Assembly (NCBI GenBank): GCA_013216015.1
Contig: JABSOI010000056.1
Location: forward strand, 1 to 39,467
Length of the DNA: 39,467 nucleotides
Direction: 5' to 3'
DNA from: Alteromonadaceae bacterium
Lineage (GTDB): Bacteria; Pseudomonadota; Gammaproteobacteria; Enterobacterales; Alteromonadaceae
Below, in pieces: positions 29,255-36,674 of the stretch. Position numbers and translations under genes: made by a program. How positions within the stretch are numbered: the first letter of the stretch is position 1; every line of letters begins with the position of its first letter. A model generated the notes under the pieces. The model was not told the origin of the DNA. It made no database searches and was given only the letters and a program-made list of their open reading frames with translations.

Positions 29255-29419
29255 TTAACCTCGATAAAACTCAGTGTAAGAGCAGTTATCGCAAGTTACC
29301 GCTGTAAATTTACGATTTTTCATATCAAATATTTTTGATAGACCACTACCTGTAGTAGCAATCGTATCGGTATCATAATCTCTGCAATCACATTTAGGAC
29401 ACTTCCAATTGTTTGACAT
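29255..29419 (-). CDS. Small zinc-ribbon protein
   Basis: A 54-residue protein. Two Cys pairs, CPKC (7-10) and CDNC (43-46), form a zinc ribbon; the segment TTGSGLSKIFDMKNRKFTAVTCDNCSYTEFY matches a widespread family of small zinc-ribbon proteins (often annotated as nucleic-acid-binding, function unproven). It is complete for that family, which is usually 50-75 residues. The start ATG has no strong ribosome site. It is in the same direction as the membrane protein gene that follows upstream at 29475. Confidence 0.85.
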   Translation of the reverse strand: MSNNWKCPKCDCRDYDTDTIATTGSGLSKIFDMKNRKFTAVTCDNCSYTEFYRG

Positions 29420-29474
29420 AAATATTTCTTATTTAATATTTGAGTTGACGAAAAAAACAAATGCTCTAATTATG

Positions 29475-29921
29475 CTAGTTGGTATTAGTTGATCTTGCAT
29501 CCAGCCCTTGGTTTATTTTATGTTGCATATATATAACGTGAAGAAAGGAGGTAAGTATTGAATTTAACCAGAGCTTATCGCCCTTTTTAGTACATGTAAG
29601 ACTATTAATGTGATTTCGAACCATAATGATCCATGAAATATCGAAAATAGAAGAAACAATATGGATCCAGATTGAAGCTCTGAGTATTTCTGGATCATGA
29701 AAATTCACCAACGCAACGATTAAACTTGCAAAAGATATTGCAAATAAACTTATCGTTAACATGATGAATATTTTTGAAATTTTAAGATCAGATTTATTGT
29801 TGATTTGAAGACTGAATTTATACAGCACGTATATAAGGTAAATGCCTAAAGTTAAAACACACAATATTAATGTTTTTATCACCGAGTCTTTCTCGAAAAT
29901 ATCTTCAATTCCCTTTGCCAC
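29475..29921 (-). CDS. Membrane protein, DUF4234-like
   Basis: A 148-residue protein with three to four hydrophobic helices (TLILCVLTLGIYLIYVLYKFS at about 17-37, IFIMLTISLFAISFASLIVALV, IHIVSSIFDISWIIMV). The first helix motif LTLGIYLIYVLYKFSLQIN and the closing helix with LTSFLHVIYMQHKINQ are like those of DUF4234-type small membrane proteins, and the match is tentative. The start is GTG, well supported by GGAG seven bases upstream (GGAGTTGAAAA-GTG). It lies 55 bases upstream of the zinc-ribbon gene and may be co-transcribed with it. Confidence 0.7.
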   Translation of the reverse strand: MAKGIEDIFEKDSVIKTLILCVLTLGIYLIYVLYKFSLQINNKSDLKISKIFIMLTISLFAISFASLIVALVNFHDPEILRASIWIHIVSSIFDISWIIMVRNHINSLTCTKKGDKLWLNSILTSFLHVIYMQHKINQGLDARSTNTN

Positions 29922-30065
29922 TTTTCAACTCCACATTAAACTATTGCGCTCAACTTGATAAGAAATCATGTTATCACCGTTAAAAAACTATGTAAATTAA
30001 TCAAATTGACGGGTTTAACTACGAATGACCAACAACAGATCCGCAACGGATCAACAAAACCGATA

Positions 30066-30857
30066 TTATACCGTAATATGACCTTCCAAATATTGAACAG
30101 CTTTACCTGAAATATAAACTCTGTCGCCCTCAACACGGCAGTGCAAAACGCCGCCACGTGTAGATGCCTGAAAAGCGTTCAACTCTGTCTTACCCAGTTT
30201 TTCTGACCAATAGGGAGCTAAACCTGTATGTATTGAACCGGTAGCAGGATCTTCATCGCCACCATTAGCTGGCCAGAAATACCTTGAAACGAAATCATAC
30301 TCTTCTGATTTTGCCGTAACAACAACATCGTAAGGAGTAAGTTTTTTTAAAAACTCCTTATATTGAACTACAGAAAGTACATCTTTTTCACTTGAGTACA
30401 CAACAAAATATGCTTGCCTGTTCATCAGCACTTCAGCGGGTGCTATAGATAACCCTTTCAATAAATCTGAAGGAATATCAGTAACAGGCTCAGGCGCTTG
30501 ATTAGGAAAGCTCATTTGAATATAACCGTTATCTTTTTTAGTTACCGACAACTTTCCTACCGCTTCAGCAAAAAATGTAATGTTTGAAAAATCTGGGTTA
30601 TCTGAAAAAAGAACAAACGCCGATGCTAAAGTAGCATGACCGCAGAAATCAATTTCGGTAATAGGTGAAAACCAACGAATTTCAAAATCTTGAGTGCCGA
30701 TTTTTTTAACATAGGCCGTTTCAGAAAGATTATTTTCAATAGCAATTGACTGCATAAGATCATCTGTAAGCCAGTCTTGTATGATGATCACAGCAGCAGA
30801 ATTACCTTTAAAAATTACGTCGGTAAATGTATCAATAATATTTATTTTTAACTTCAC
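30066..30857 (-). CDS. PhzF-family isomerase/epimerase-like protein
   Basis: A 263-residue protein of the PhzF/diaminopimelate-epimerase fold. Signatures: IDTFTDVIFKGNSAAVI at the N terminus, the catalytic glutamate in NNLSETAYV (about Glu46), IRWFSPITEIDFCGHATLASAFVLF (about 59-83), and the second-half motif DYDFVSRYFWPANGGDEDPATGSIHTGLAPYW, read here as EYDFVSRYF...DEDPATGSIH. PhzF isomerises a phenazine precursor, but most relatives act in unknown pathways and no other phenazine gene is here. The start is GTG with a weak GAGAC site. It stands alone. Confidence 0.9.
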   Translation of the reverse strand: MKLKINIIDTFTDVIFKGNSAAVIIIQDWLTDDLMQSIAIENNLSETAYVKKIGTQDFEIRWFSPITEIDFCGHATLASAFVLFSDNPDFSNITFFAEAVGKLSVTKKDNGYIQMSFPNQAPEPVTDIPSDLLKGLSIAPAEVLMNRQAYFVVYSSEKDVLSVVQYKEFLKKLTPYDVVVTAKSEEYDFVSRYFWPANGGDEDPATGSIHTGLAPYWSEKLGKTELNAFQASTRGGVLHCRVEGDRVYISGKAVQYLEGHITV

Positions 30858-31005
30858 TATAGAATGTCTCAGTCGTTATTAATGCTTAGCGATTAGTGCT
30901 TGGTTACTAACTCATTTGATGAGCCGATAATTCCAAGTAGATTGGGTATATAACCACTATTGTCTACCATTGTTACGATTTCAACTAAAAAATCCAGATT
31001 ATCCT

Positions 31006-31461
31006 CTAACCCTTCTTTAATTTATCCTGTAACCAGTGGTCTAATGCTATTTTACCCGGACCAAAAAATACCACTTGTGCCAGTAATATACCCCAGATAA
31101 CATGCGAGTATAAAGCTGCCGGTGCAATTTCTTCCAAACTGATCACTGCAACAATATTCACTATTGTTAATCCCAAAGCGCCAAAACGACTCGCAAGACC
31201 TAACACGAGTAATACAGGTAAAATCAATTCGCCTGCGGTGCCTAAATATGCCGCTAGTTCAAATGGGAAAAGCGGAACATTGTATTCTTCTTCAAATAAA
31301 AACAAAGTTGAATCCCAATCTCTCAACTTGGTCAGTCCTGCGGCATAAAATACCCAGGCAACGTAGAATCTTGCACCTAACAATACCAGTGGTTGCAGGT
31401 GATCTAACAATGACGTTGTTCGATAATATGGTTTTACAATACGTTGACTGAATGTTGACAT
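31006..31461 (-). CDS. DoxX-family membrane protein of the bufferin operon
   Basis: A 151-residue integral membrane protein with about four helices: LQPLVLLGARFYVAWVFYAAGLTKL at about 20-44 is the DoxX signature, followed by FPFELAAYLGTAGELILPVLLVLGLASRFGALGLTIVNIVAVI and SHVIWGILLAQVVFFGPGKIALDHWL. DoxX relatives often end bufferin (BufABC) operons, where they are thought to take part in redox or electron supply; that is family context, not shown here. A GGAAC ribosome site precedes the ATG. It is the last gene, 70 bases after bufC. Confidence 0.9.
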   Translation of the reverse strand: MSTFSQRIVKPYYRTTSLLDHLQPLVLLGARFYVAWVFYAAGLTKLRDWDSTLFLFEEEYNVPLFPFELAAYLGTAGELILPVLLVLGLASRFGALGLTIVNIVAVISLEEIAPAALYSHVIWGILLAQVVFFGPGKIALDHWLQDKLKKG

Positions 31462-31531
31462 TTTTGTGTTCCTTTTCTCATTATTTTGATACTAAAACGA
31501 TGCTTTAATGATCGCCTGTTTAAATGCCAAT

Positions 31532-32362
31532 TTATTTATGACCTGTTTTTACATGCTCTTTTTCATTAAAAAAGTGAACCAGGTTATTTTCAATAGCTTT
31601 ACCTAACCACTGTGCAAAATCAAAACGACTTTCAGACATTTCGTCTAATGCCTTCCCTACCGTTTCGCCTCGTAACAGTAACGTTAACCAAGTAAATTCT
31701 TCGGCCTCAAGATCCATCAATTGAGCTTTGAATTCAGTTCTGTAAACTAAAACATATTGCTTAAAATTCGGTTGAAACAGTTTTTGTTCTGCTATTTCAA
31801 GTTGTTGTTTAGCTAACACTCCTTCTTCATCATTTATTTGATGATGAGCTTGTCTAAACTCAATAACGGGATAGTCAGAGCTCATTAAATAACAACTTTC
31901 ACTAAGTACCAGCTGTAGATTATCTAATTCAGTGTTACTCAGTAATTGAATACTTTCTTGATCAAGCTGGGTATCTTTCGCACGCTGACTTTGATGGATA
32001 ATAAAATCTAACCTGGCAATATCGGCTACAAAAGGATATTCCTCCAACGCAGGCATACTTGCCAGAGAATCAGCAAAATCTTCGCCCCACAGTCCCCAGT
32101 CGCCTTCACATGGTGGTGAAGATTGTAATAGTTCACCACAAGCATAATTAAAAAGCGTCTCACCAATAAGCTCGAACACGGTAGGAAAACTAATAGCTAA
32201 TACCTGCTGTGCTGTTGCGCGTAAGTTTCGGCGATAAATTTCCATACCGCGTTGATCAAACAATGTACTTTGACCATCTTGACTAAATATTTCTGCAATC
32301 AAAGTCTGTTGCTGTTGATTAACCTGGGCAAATGCCGCTTTAAGTTTAGGATCAAGCTTCAT
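31532..32362 (-). CDS. bufC: BufC (HvfC/DUF2063-type) partner of the MNIO enzyme
   Basis: A 276-residue protein from the ATG at 32362. Its N-terminal domain is DUF2063/HvfC-BufC type: GMEIYRRNLRATAQQVLAIS, FPTVFELIGETLFNYACGEL, SSPPCEGDWGLWGEDFADSL. The C-terminal half matches the second domain of such proteins (FVLVYRT-like QYVLVYRTEF, FTWLTLLLRGETVGKAL). In the known systems BufC works with BufB, probably as a recognition subunit presenting the precursor peptide. I chose 32362 over the frame's first Met (32398) because GGAG stands 7 bases before it. The gene overlaps the end of bufB by 11 bases, so the two are translationally coupled. Confidence 0.93.
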   Translation of the reverse strand: MKLDPKLKAAFAQVNQQQQTLIAEIFSQDGQSTLFDQRGMEIYRRNLRATAQQVLAISFPTVFELIGETLFNYACGELLQSSPPCEGDWGLWGEDFADSLASMPALEEYPFVADIARLDFIIHQSQRAKDTQLDQESIQLLSNTELDNLQLVLSESCYLMSSDYPVIEFRQAHHQINDEEGVLAKQQLEIAEQKLFQPNFKQYVLVYRTEFKAQLMDLEAEEFTWLTLLLRGETVGKALDEMSESRFDFAQWLGKAIENNLVHFFNEKEHVKTGHK

Positions 32363-33260
32363 CGGCCAACTCCAGGTTGTTAAAAACATTGCTGGCAACT
32401 TGTCGCGCTTTATCAGCTTGGTCTAACAGTGTTTGCCAACTTGGCAGCTCGTTATCCCATTCAATTAATGTTGGCACTTTACCAAATCGTTCCAGTGCTT
32501 TTTGATATAAAAACCAACCGTCGTCAGACACTGGTTTACTATGATCATCAATAACCAACTGCCCTGCTGCCACTTGGGTGTATCCTGCTAAATGAATCTC
32601 ACCAACCAAGTTCGCAGGAATTTGGGCTAACCATTGCAAAGCGTACTCAACAGGATCAGCTGCATTTATATTTCTGGCGGTAACTAATATATTATTCAAA
32701 TCGATAAGCAGTTTACAGCCACTCAGCTCGGTAAGACCAACCAAAAACTCGGTTTCCAACATACTGTTGTCTGGAAACTTAATATAAGCCGAAAGGTTTT
32801 CAACCAATATCGAACGACCTAACGCCTGCTGCACTCGGTTAAGGTTATTAGCCAAAACCAACAAAGATTGTTCATTGTAAGCTAATGGTAATAAATCACC
32901 TGCATGCACTTGTTGCCCGCTTAGCTGGCTCCAGGTAAAACATGCATGATCTGACATTAAAAAAGGATTGCTACGTTTCGCAAGTGCCTTCAACTTATCA
33001 AGGTATTGACTAGGAACTCCTTGTGCCGAACCTAATCCCATGGCAGTAGAATGTAAACTTATCTCATACTTTTGTGTTATTTGTTCCAGTACAGCTTTAC
33101 TGGCTCCGCCTTGAGCAAAAAAATTTTCGGAATGTACCTCAACAAAATCAATCGTTGAGGAACTGGTTAGCGCTTCTGAAAAGTGTTGATGACGTAAACC
33201 AACACCAATAGGCACATTGGCATATACTTCAAGTTTATTCATTTGCGCTAACTGTTCCAT
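32352..33260 (-). CDS. bufB: BufB: MNIO (DUF692) iron-dependent peptide-modifying enzyme
   Basis: A 302-residue TIM-barrel enzyme of the multinuclear non-haem iron oxidase (MNIO/DUF692) family. Metal-ligand motifs are in order: GVGLRHQHF (about 18-26), FVEVHSENFF, ISLHSTAMGLGS, SDHACFTW, LVENLSAYIKF, KLLIDLNNILVTARN, GEIHLAGYT, DDHSKPVSDDGWFLY and LIEWDNELPSW. Known members modify cysteine residues of a small precursor peptide; BufB converts cysteines in bufferins to thiooxazole-type groups for copper binding. GGAG lies five bases before the ATG. It follows the bufA gene by 36 bases and overlaps bufC. Confidence 0.96.
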   Translation of the reverse strand: MEQLAQMNKLEVYANVPIGVGLRHQHFSEALTSSSTIDFVEVHSENFFAQGGASKAVLEQITQKYEISLHSTAMGLGSAQGVPSQYLDKLKALAKRSNPFLMSDHACFTWSQLSGQQVHAGDLLPLAYNEQSLLVLANNLNRVQQALGRSILVENLSAYIKFPDNSMLETEFLVGLTELSGCKLLIDLNNILVTARNINAADPVEYALQWLAQIPANLVGEIHLAGYTQVAAGQLVIDDHSKPVSDDGWFLYQKALERFGKVPTLIEWDNELPSWQTLLDQADKARQVASNVFNNLELADEA

Positions 33261-33296
33261 GACAACTCCAATAAATTAGAACCTATACTACAATCA

Positions 33297-33578
33297 CTAA
33301 GACTTAGATGCTTCAAAGCGTTTTTTAGCTGCTGCTTTTAACATTCCACCTAAATCTTCACAGGTACCTTTAGCAACTAATTTCCACTCACCCTGATCTT
33401 TATCAACTTCCGATTGACCTGCACATGAATGAGTACCAGCCAAGTTAGCACAGTCGTTTTGACCAACAGCTGCAACGCCGTAACATTTTTCTTTACCACC
33501 AGCATGAGCCGGAGCCGCAACACTTGTAGCGATAACAACAGCCAATGCTGCACTTGCGATTAATTTTTTATTTTCCAT
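33297..33578 (-). CDS. bufA: BufA: bufferin (DUF2282) precursor peptide
   Basis: A 93-residue precursor. A Sec signal peptide covers about residues 1-26 (ends APAHA), unusual for RiPP precursors but typical for bufferins. The core has four cysteines (32, 43, 52, 73) in [19 protein letters not shown] and [12 protein letters not shown], matching the DUF2282 pattern KCYGVAxxGxNDCA...HSCAGQ...W..VPKGTC. Published bufferins are modified at cysteines by BufBC, exported and bind copper. Here the mature product should be a periplasmic peptide of about 65 residues. AAGGAATAACATC precedes the ATG. It is the second gene of the operon, with the YHS gene 122 bases upstream and bufB 36 bases downstream. 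Confidence 0.95.
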   Translation of the reverse strand: MENKKLIASAALAVVIATSVAAPAHAGGKEKCYGVAAVGQNDCANLAGTHSCAGQSEVDKDQGEWKLVAKGTCEDLGGMLKAAAKKRFEASKS

Positions 33579-33700
33579 GATGTTATTCCTTGTCTATTTA
33601 AAATTTAAAACATTAAACTGATCAGTTCAGCTGGTAAAGTTGACCTCGCTAACCCAAATTTTATTTCATCTTTAACTTGCACTAAATCTAAAATAACTTT

Positions 33701-34180
33701 TTATTGTGCAAAAAGTACAGCTGTTGAAACACCTTGAATGCCATACCAGTTGCGGTTTGCCGTTGCTAAATGACCTTCTACATCAGACAGCCATTTTTTT
33801 TGCACTGCTTTGTTTAAATTTAGGTACAACTTACCTTCAACTACACGCCATGCCATAGGATCGATATCTAACTTTTTATTTAAAGCAACACCCATCGCAC
33901 AAAATCCACCAAACTGTGGAGCATATTTTTCAGGGTTATGACTAAAAGCATCACGATTGCTTTCTGTACTAAATTGATAAATGACACTGTCATGGGTAGC
34001 AGTAAAACGATGGCTGCCTTTAACGGGTTTATGTTGAGTAAAATATGCAACTGGATCATAACCATGAATGGCTAGATCATTTTCACCGGAATTTACGTCT
34101 ATATTGCCGGCAAAACTTAAACTACTTAATAACAATGTTGCTGCTATTGTAAATGACTTGATTATCATTGATATTTTCAT
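33701..34180 (-). CDS. Exported YHS-domain protein
   Basis: A 159-residue protein with a signal peptide (about 1-24, ends LSSLSFAGNI). The YHS domain (about 38-90) shows NDLAIHGYDPVAYFTQHKPVKGS, ATHDSVIYQFSTESNRDAF and EKYAPQFGGFCAMGVAL. Single-cysteine YHS domains are known in metal (copper, silver) handling proteins; exported forms usually have GYDPVAYF...GGFCA as here. About 60 residues follow, conserved in the periplasmic YHS group (VVEGKLYLNLNKAVQKKW). It precedes bufA on the same strand by 122 bases, so it may be the first gene of the operon and share its metal role; that link is inference. Confidence 0.88.
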   Translation of the reverse strand: MKISMIIKSFTIAATLLLSSLSFAGNIDVNSGENDLAIHGYDPVAYFTQHKPVKGSHRFTATHDSVIYQFSTESNRDAFSHNPEKYAPQFGGFCAMGVALNKKLDIDPMAWRVVEGKLYLNLNKAVQKKWLSDVEGHLATANRNWYGIQGVSTAVLFAQ

Positions 34181-34449
34181 ATTAATTCCTTAACTCTCTG
34201 TGTTATAAATACTAGTTGTGTTTATGGGTTATGTTTTCAGCTTGAAGTCGAAACCGATTGTTTGCTATCGATTTTATTAAAACCGATTATTTTAATAAAA
34301 ATAGTTTAATTCGGCTTTAAAGACGACTTCGAATCTAAGTGTTACTTTATCGGAATAAAAACTGGCTACGGCACCTGTTCGTCTGTAACTTGAAACCAAT
34401 CGTCTTTAAATGGCTAAATTTTTAATAAAAAAGCTTTAATGGGGAAGTT
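34181..34449. promoter_or_regulatory. Divergent control region between the YHS/bufferin operon and the AraC gene
   Basis: AAACCGATT occurs at 34251 and again at 34280 (29 bases apart), and AAACCAATC at 34393. In addition TTTAAAGACGA (34316-34326) is repeated exactly in inverse as TCGTCTTTAAA (34400-34410). These are plausible binding sites for the divergent AraC-type regulator. No -35/-10 pair is sure. Confidence 0.5.
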
Positions 34450-35277
34450 TTGGATAATTTGAATGAAATACTTGATAACTTATCTTTTAGCGCGGATATG
34501 TTTTTCAGTGGAAATATGTGCGGAATTCAAACGCTAGGCGGGGCCGATACCAATAAAGGCCATTTACATCTGTTAAAATCAGGTGTGCTTACCTTAGTGT
34601 GTGAAGATGGTCTTAAAGTCGTACTCGATAAGCCCTCCGTGCTTTTTATGCCCGGCCCCAGCAAACACCAAATCGTTGTCAGTGAATCTAATGAAGCAGA
34701 GCTTGTTTGCGTTGATATTGAATTTTTCGCGGGCAGTGGCGCACCACTTATTAATACTTTACCTAAACTCATCCACTTTGATATATCTCAAAACAATGAT
34801 ATTGGAAAAACAGCAAATTGGCTTTTTAATGAAGCAACAAATAAACAGTCTGGCAGTCATGTAATAATTGACAGATTGTGTGATATTTTCCTGGTGCAAA
34901 TTTTACGGCACGTACTTGAAGAAGGACTTGTTATTCAAGGTATGCTTGCCGCCTTATCACACCCCCGCCTTGCGGGTTTAATGACAGAACTGCACAAGCA
35001 GCCTGATGTTCAGTGGTCAGTAGAGTCTATGGCTGAAAAAACAAATATGTCCAGAGCAAAATTCGCTGCATTATTTAAAGCAACGGTGGGGCAAGCTCCC
35101 AATGATTATTTAACTGATTTACGCGTTGCTGTCGCACAAGGCTTACTAAAAAAAGATAAATCAGTCGGTTACATTGCTAATAAAGTAGGTTATGAACATG
35201 GCTCAGCGTTAGCGAGAGTTTTCAGGAAGAAAACAGGCTTTTCCCCAAAAGAATGGCTTTTACAATTTAAAAAGTAA
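34450..35277 (+). CDS. AraC-family transcriptional regulator
   Basis: A 275-residue regulator with an N-terminal cupin-type sensing domain (about 20-150; VLTLVCEDGLKVVLDKPSVLFMPGPSKHQIV) and a C-terminal AraC double helix-turn-helix (about 170-275): VQWSVESMAEKTNMSRAKFAALFKATVGQAPNDYLTDLRVAVAQGLL, then SVGYIANKVGYEHGSALARVFRKKTGFSPKEWL. The domain order fits the cupin_6-type AraC regulators. The start is TTG with GGGGA upstream. It is divergent from the YHS/bufferin operon, with repeats in the gap that could be its sites. No inducer can be read from the sequence; a metal or redox signal would fit the neighbours but is inference. Confidence 0.92.
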   Translation: MDNLNEILDNLSFSADMFFSGNMCGIQTLGGADTNKGHLHLLKSGVLTLVCEDGLKVVLDKPSVLFMPGPSKHQIVVSESNEAELVCVDIEFFAGSGAPLINTLPKLIHFDISQNNDIGKTANWLFNEATNKQSGSHVIIDRLCDIFLVQILRHVLEEGLVIQGMLAALSHPRLAGLMTELHKQPDVQWSVESMAEKTNMSRAKFAALFKATVGQAPNDYLTDLRVAVAQGLLKKDKSVGYIANKVGYEHGSALARVFRKKTGFSPKEWLLQFKK

Positions 35278-35360
35278 CCTTCTTTTATTGTGATACATTG
35301 TTGTTCTTACTCTGACTCTAAATAAAGGGTCTTAGTATGGCTTTTAACTGGCACCGAATG

Positions 35361-35522
35361 CTAACTTTTATTCCCTAAAATAAAAACAACATACGGTACA
35401 CAATAGGTTAGGATTGCTGGCACTATTCGTAACTGAGCATGACCAAATAACGCATCAAATTGGTTTGTCATTAATAAAATTGTGCCGACCACCAAGGCAA
35501 CAAGGCTAGCTTTTTTGGTCAT
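35361..35522 (-). CDS. nrtS: NrtS-like small membrane protein
   Basis: A 53-residue protein, short enough to be missed by gene finders. It has two hydrophobic helices: ASLVALVVGTILLMTNQFDALFG and IVPAILTYCVPYVVFILG. The pattern VALVVGTIL..xNxxDALFG...ILTYxVPYxV matches NrtS, described as a small nitrate/nitrite transporter that works as a multimer in the membrane. The family usually has about 70 residues; this is a short form without the usual Arg/Lys-rich N-terminal segment. AGGAA stands about ten bases before the ATG. Nothing nitrate-related lies nearby. Confidence 0.8.
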   Translation of the reverse strand: MTKKASLVALVVGTILLMTNQFDALFGHAQLRIVPAILTYCVPYVVFILGNKS

Positions 35523-35611
35523 GATCTTTATTTCCTTTTAAATAAATCAATTATACGACGACTAATACCACTCCTAATAATGCCAATAAGAATAATACCA
35601 ATTAGCATAAA

Positions 35612-35884
35612 TCAGGCGCATTGCAGATATTTTATGATGTCGTCAGATTCATAAAGCCACTCACTTTCACCGTTTACATTATCAATACGTAAACAGGGTA
35701 CTTGAGCCTTGCCTCCATTTTTGATCAACTCAGTTCTATACTCGGGTTGTAATTGAATATTTCTCAATTCAATATTTTTAGCCTGACCTAACTCATTTAT
35801 TGATTGTCGAGTAAAGGCACAATACGGGCAGCTGTCGTAATAATACAAAGCGAACTTTTTGGGTTTATTGATTAGTGTTGTCAT
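35612..35884 (-). CDS. Glutaredoxin-like (GST N-terminal) protein
   Basis: A 90-residue thioredoxin-fold protein. The active site CPYC lies at about residues 20-23 (YYYDSCPYCAFTRQSI), with the cis-proline segment GGKAQVPCLRID at about 59-70 and the SDDIIKYL end motif typical of glutaredoxin/GST N-terminal domains. It should catalyse glutathione-linked disulfide exchange. I chose ATG 35884 because AGGAA precedes it. An upstream in-frame GTG at 35917 exists only because it lies inside a repeat element. It follows the DUF1348 gene on the same strand and the pair may have been one transcript. Confidence 0.9.
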   Translation of the reverse strand: MTTLINKPKKFALYYYDSCPYCAFTRQSINELGQAKNIELRNIQLQPEYRTELIKNGGKAQVPCLRIDNVNGESEWLYESDDIIKYLQCA

Positions 35885-35907
35885 AATATAAAGTTCCTGT
35901 TGCTTAA

Positions 35908-35936
35908 TACCAATCACTTATTTAGTGCGATTGGTA
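35908..35936. mobile_element. Core-deleted TACC/GGTA element (29-bp hairpin)
   Basis: Read on the minus strand, it starts TACCAATCGCACTAAATAAG and continues TGAT, identical to the first 24 bases of the element at 10015-10172, then ends TGGTA. It looks like both ends of that element joined, with the core lost. Right flank is TA, left flank AA. It lies across the end of the DUF1348 gene and supplies its stop codon. Confidence 0.75.
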
Positions 35937-36347
35937 TAAGCTAACCTTCCGTTCACTTTCATCTATAGCTATTTCATTGATACTGGCATCTCTGGTATGC
36001 ATTAAGCCTTCTTCATCAAATTGCCAATGTTCATTGCCATAAGCTCTAAACCATTGACCACTGTCATCGTGGTATTCGTATTGAAAATGAACAGCAATTC
36101 GGTTATCAGAAAAAGTAAATAGTTCTTTTTTCAACTTATAATCAAGTTCTCGCTCCCATTTTCTGGTTAATAGTTGAGCAATGTTTTCACGGCCTTTTAC
36201 AAATTCACCTCGATTTCTCCATTGAGAATCTTCGGTATAGGCAAGAGCAACCTTTTCAGGATTTTTATCATTCCATAAATCCTCGGCTCTCTGAACTTTC
36301 AACTTTGCAGTTTCTAGCGTAAATGGTGGTTTAATTTGCTTTGTCAT
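35922..36347 (-). CDS. DUF1348 (NTF2-like/SnoaL-like) protein with repeat-derived C terminus
   Basis: A 141-residue NTF2-fold protein. Typical DUF1348 sequence runs to residue 134: [91 protein letters not shown]. In the family I recall, SERK/ADRK is followed by about 17 more residues (FHWPLGRRPDDHPGL type). Here it turns into VSLYQSH and stops. The last five codons (TAC CAA TCG CAC TAA) lie inside the 29-bp repeat. The protein is therefore probably cut short by a repeat insertion, with function uncertain. The gene is divergent from a TetR regulator; AGATTACT precedes the ATG. Confidence 0.85.
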   Translation of the reverse strand: MTKQIKPPFTLETAKLKVQRAEDLWNDKNPEKVALAYTEDSQWRNRGEFVKGRENIAQLLTRKWERELDYKLKKELFTFSDNRIAVHFQYEYHDDSGQWFRAYGNEHWQFDEEGLMHTRDASINEIAIDESERKVSLYQSH

Positions 36348-36391
36348 TAGTAATCTCCAGCAGTTATTTTGAAACAGTTTTTATGAAACGG

Positions 36392-36446
36392 ATAATTTAA
36401 AACAGTTAATTTAAAACAGTTAATTTAAAACAGTTAATTTAAAAAG
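36392..36446. repeat. 14-bp tandem repeat upstream of the DUF1348 gene
   Basis: About four copies of TTAATTTAAAACAG run between the divergent promoters. The unit is AT-rich and not coding. It changes the spacing between the DUF1348 start and the operator cluster. Confidence 0.85.
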
Positions 36447-36475
36447 TTATGTTAAACAATCAGTAAAATGTAAAC

Positions 36476-36517
36476 CGATCTGTATACCTTGAATTAAAAG
36501 ATAGACAAGTCTGTCTA
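36476..36517. promoter_or_regulatory. Operator cluster 1 between the DUF1348 and TetR genes
   Basis: CCGATCTGTATACC (36476-36489) is followed by the palindrome TAGACA-AGTC-TGTCTA (36502-36517). The half site (A)TCTGTATAC/TCTGTCTAC is shared by both. TetR-family dimers bind palindromes of this size. They lie where repressor binding would block DUF1348 transcription. Confidence 0.6.
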
Positions 36518-36634
36518 CCTTGTCAAGATTTTTAAAACATTACCCAAAACGTTAATCAATGTAGTAACATGTTTTCACCTTATATTTATAGGTAATAAGG
36601 GCGAGTTTTGGACGGATTTAATTAATCATGTTAT

Positions 36635-36654
36635 GGTATACCAATCTGTATACT
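36635..36654. promoter_or_regulatory. Operator 2 next to the TetR start
   Basis: GGTATACCAATCTGTATACT contains CCAATCTGTATAC, a near copy of the site at 36476, with inverted GTATAC halves. It is 20 bases before the TetR start codon, consistent with autorepression. Confidence 0.55.
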
Positions 36655-36674
36655 ATAAATAAAAGGTCAACAAA

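Noticed and set aside
30066-30857. Phenazine biosynthesis gene cluster
   Set aside because: Only a PhzF-family protein is present; the family is broad and no other phenazine gene is seen.
36392-36446. Regular repeats as a CRISPR array
   Set aside because: The 14-bp units are directly tandem with no spacers and no cas gene is nearby.
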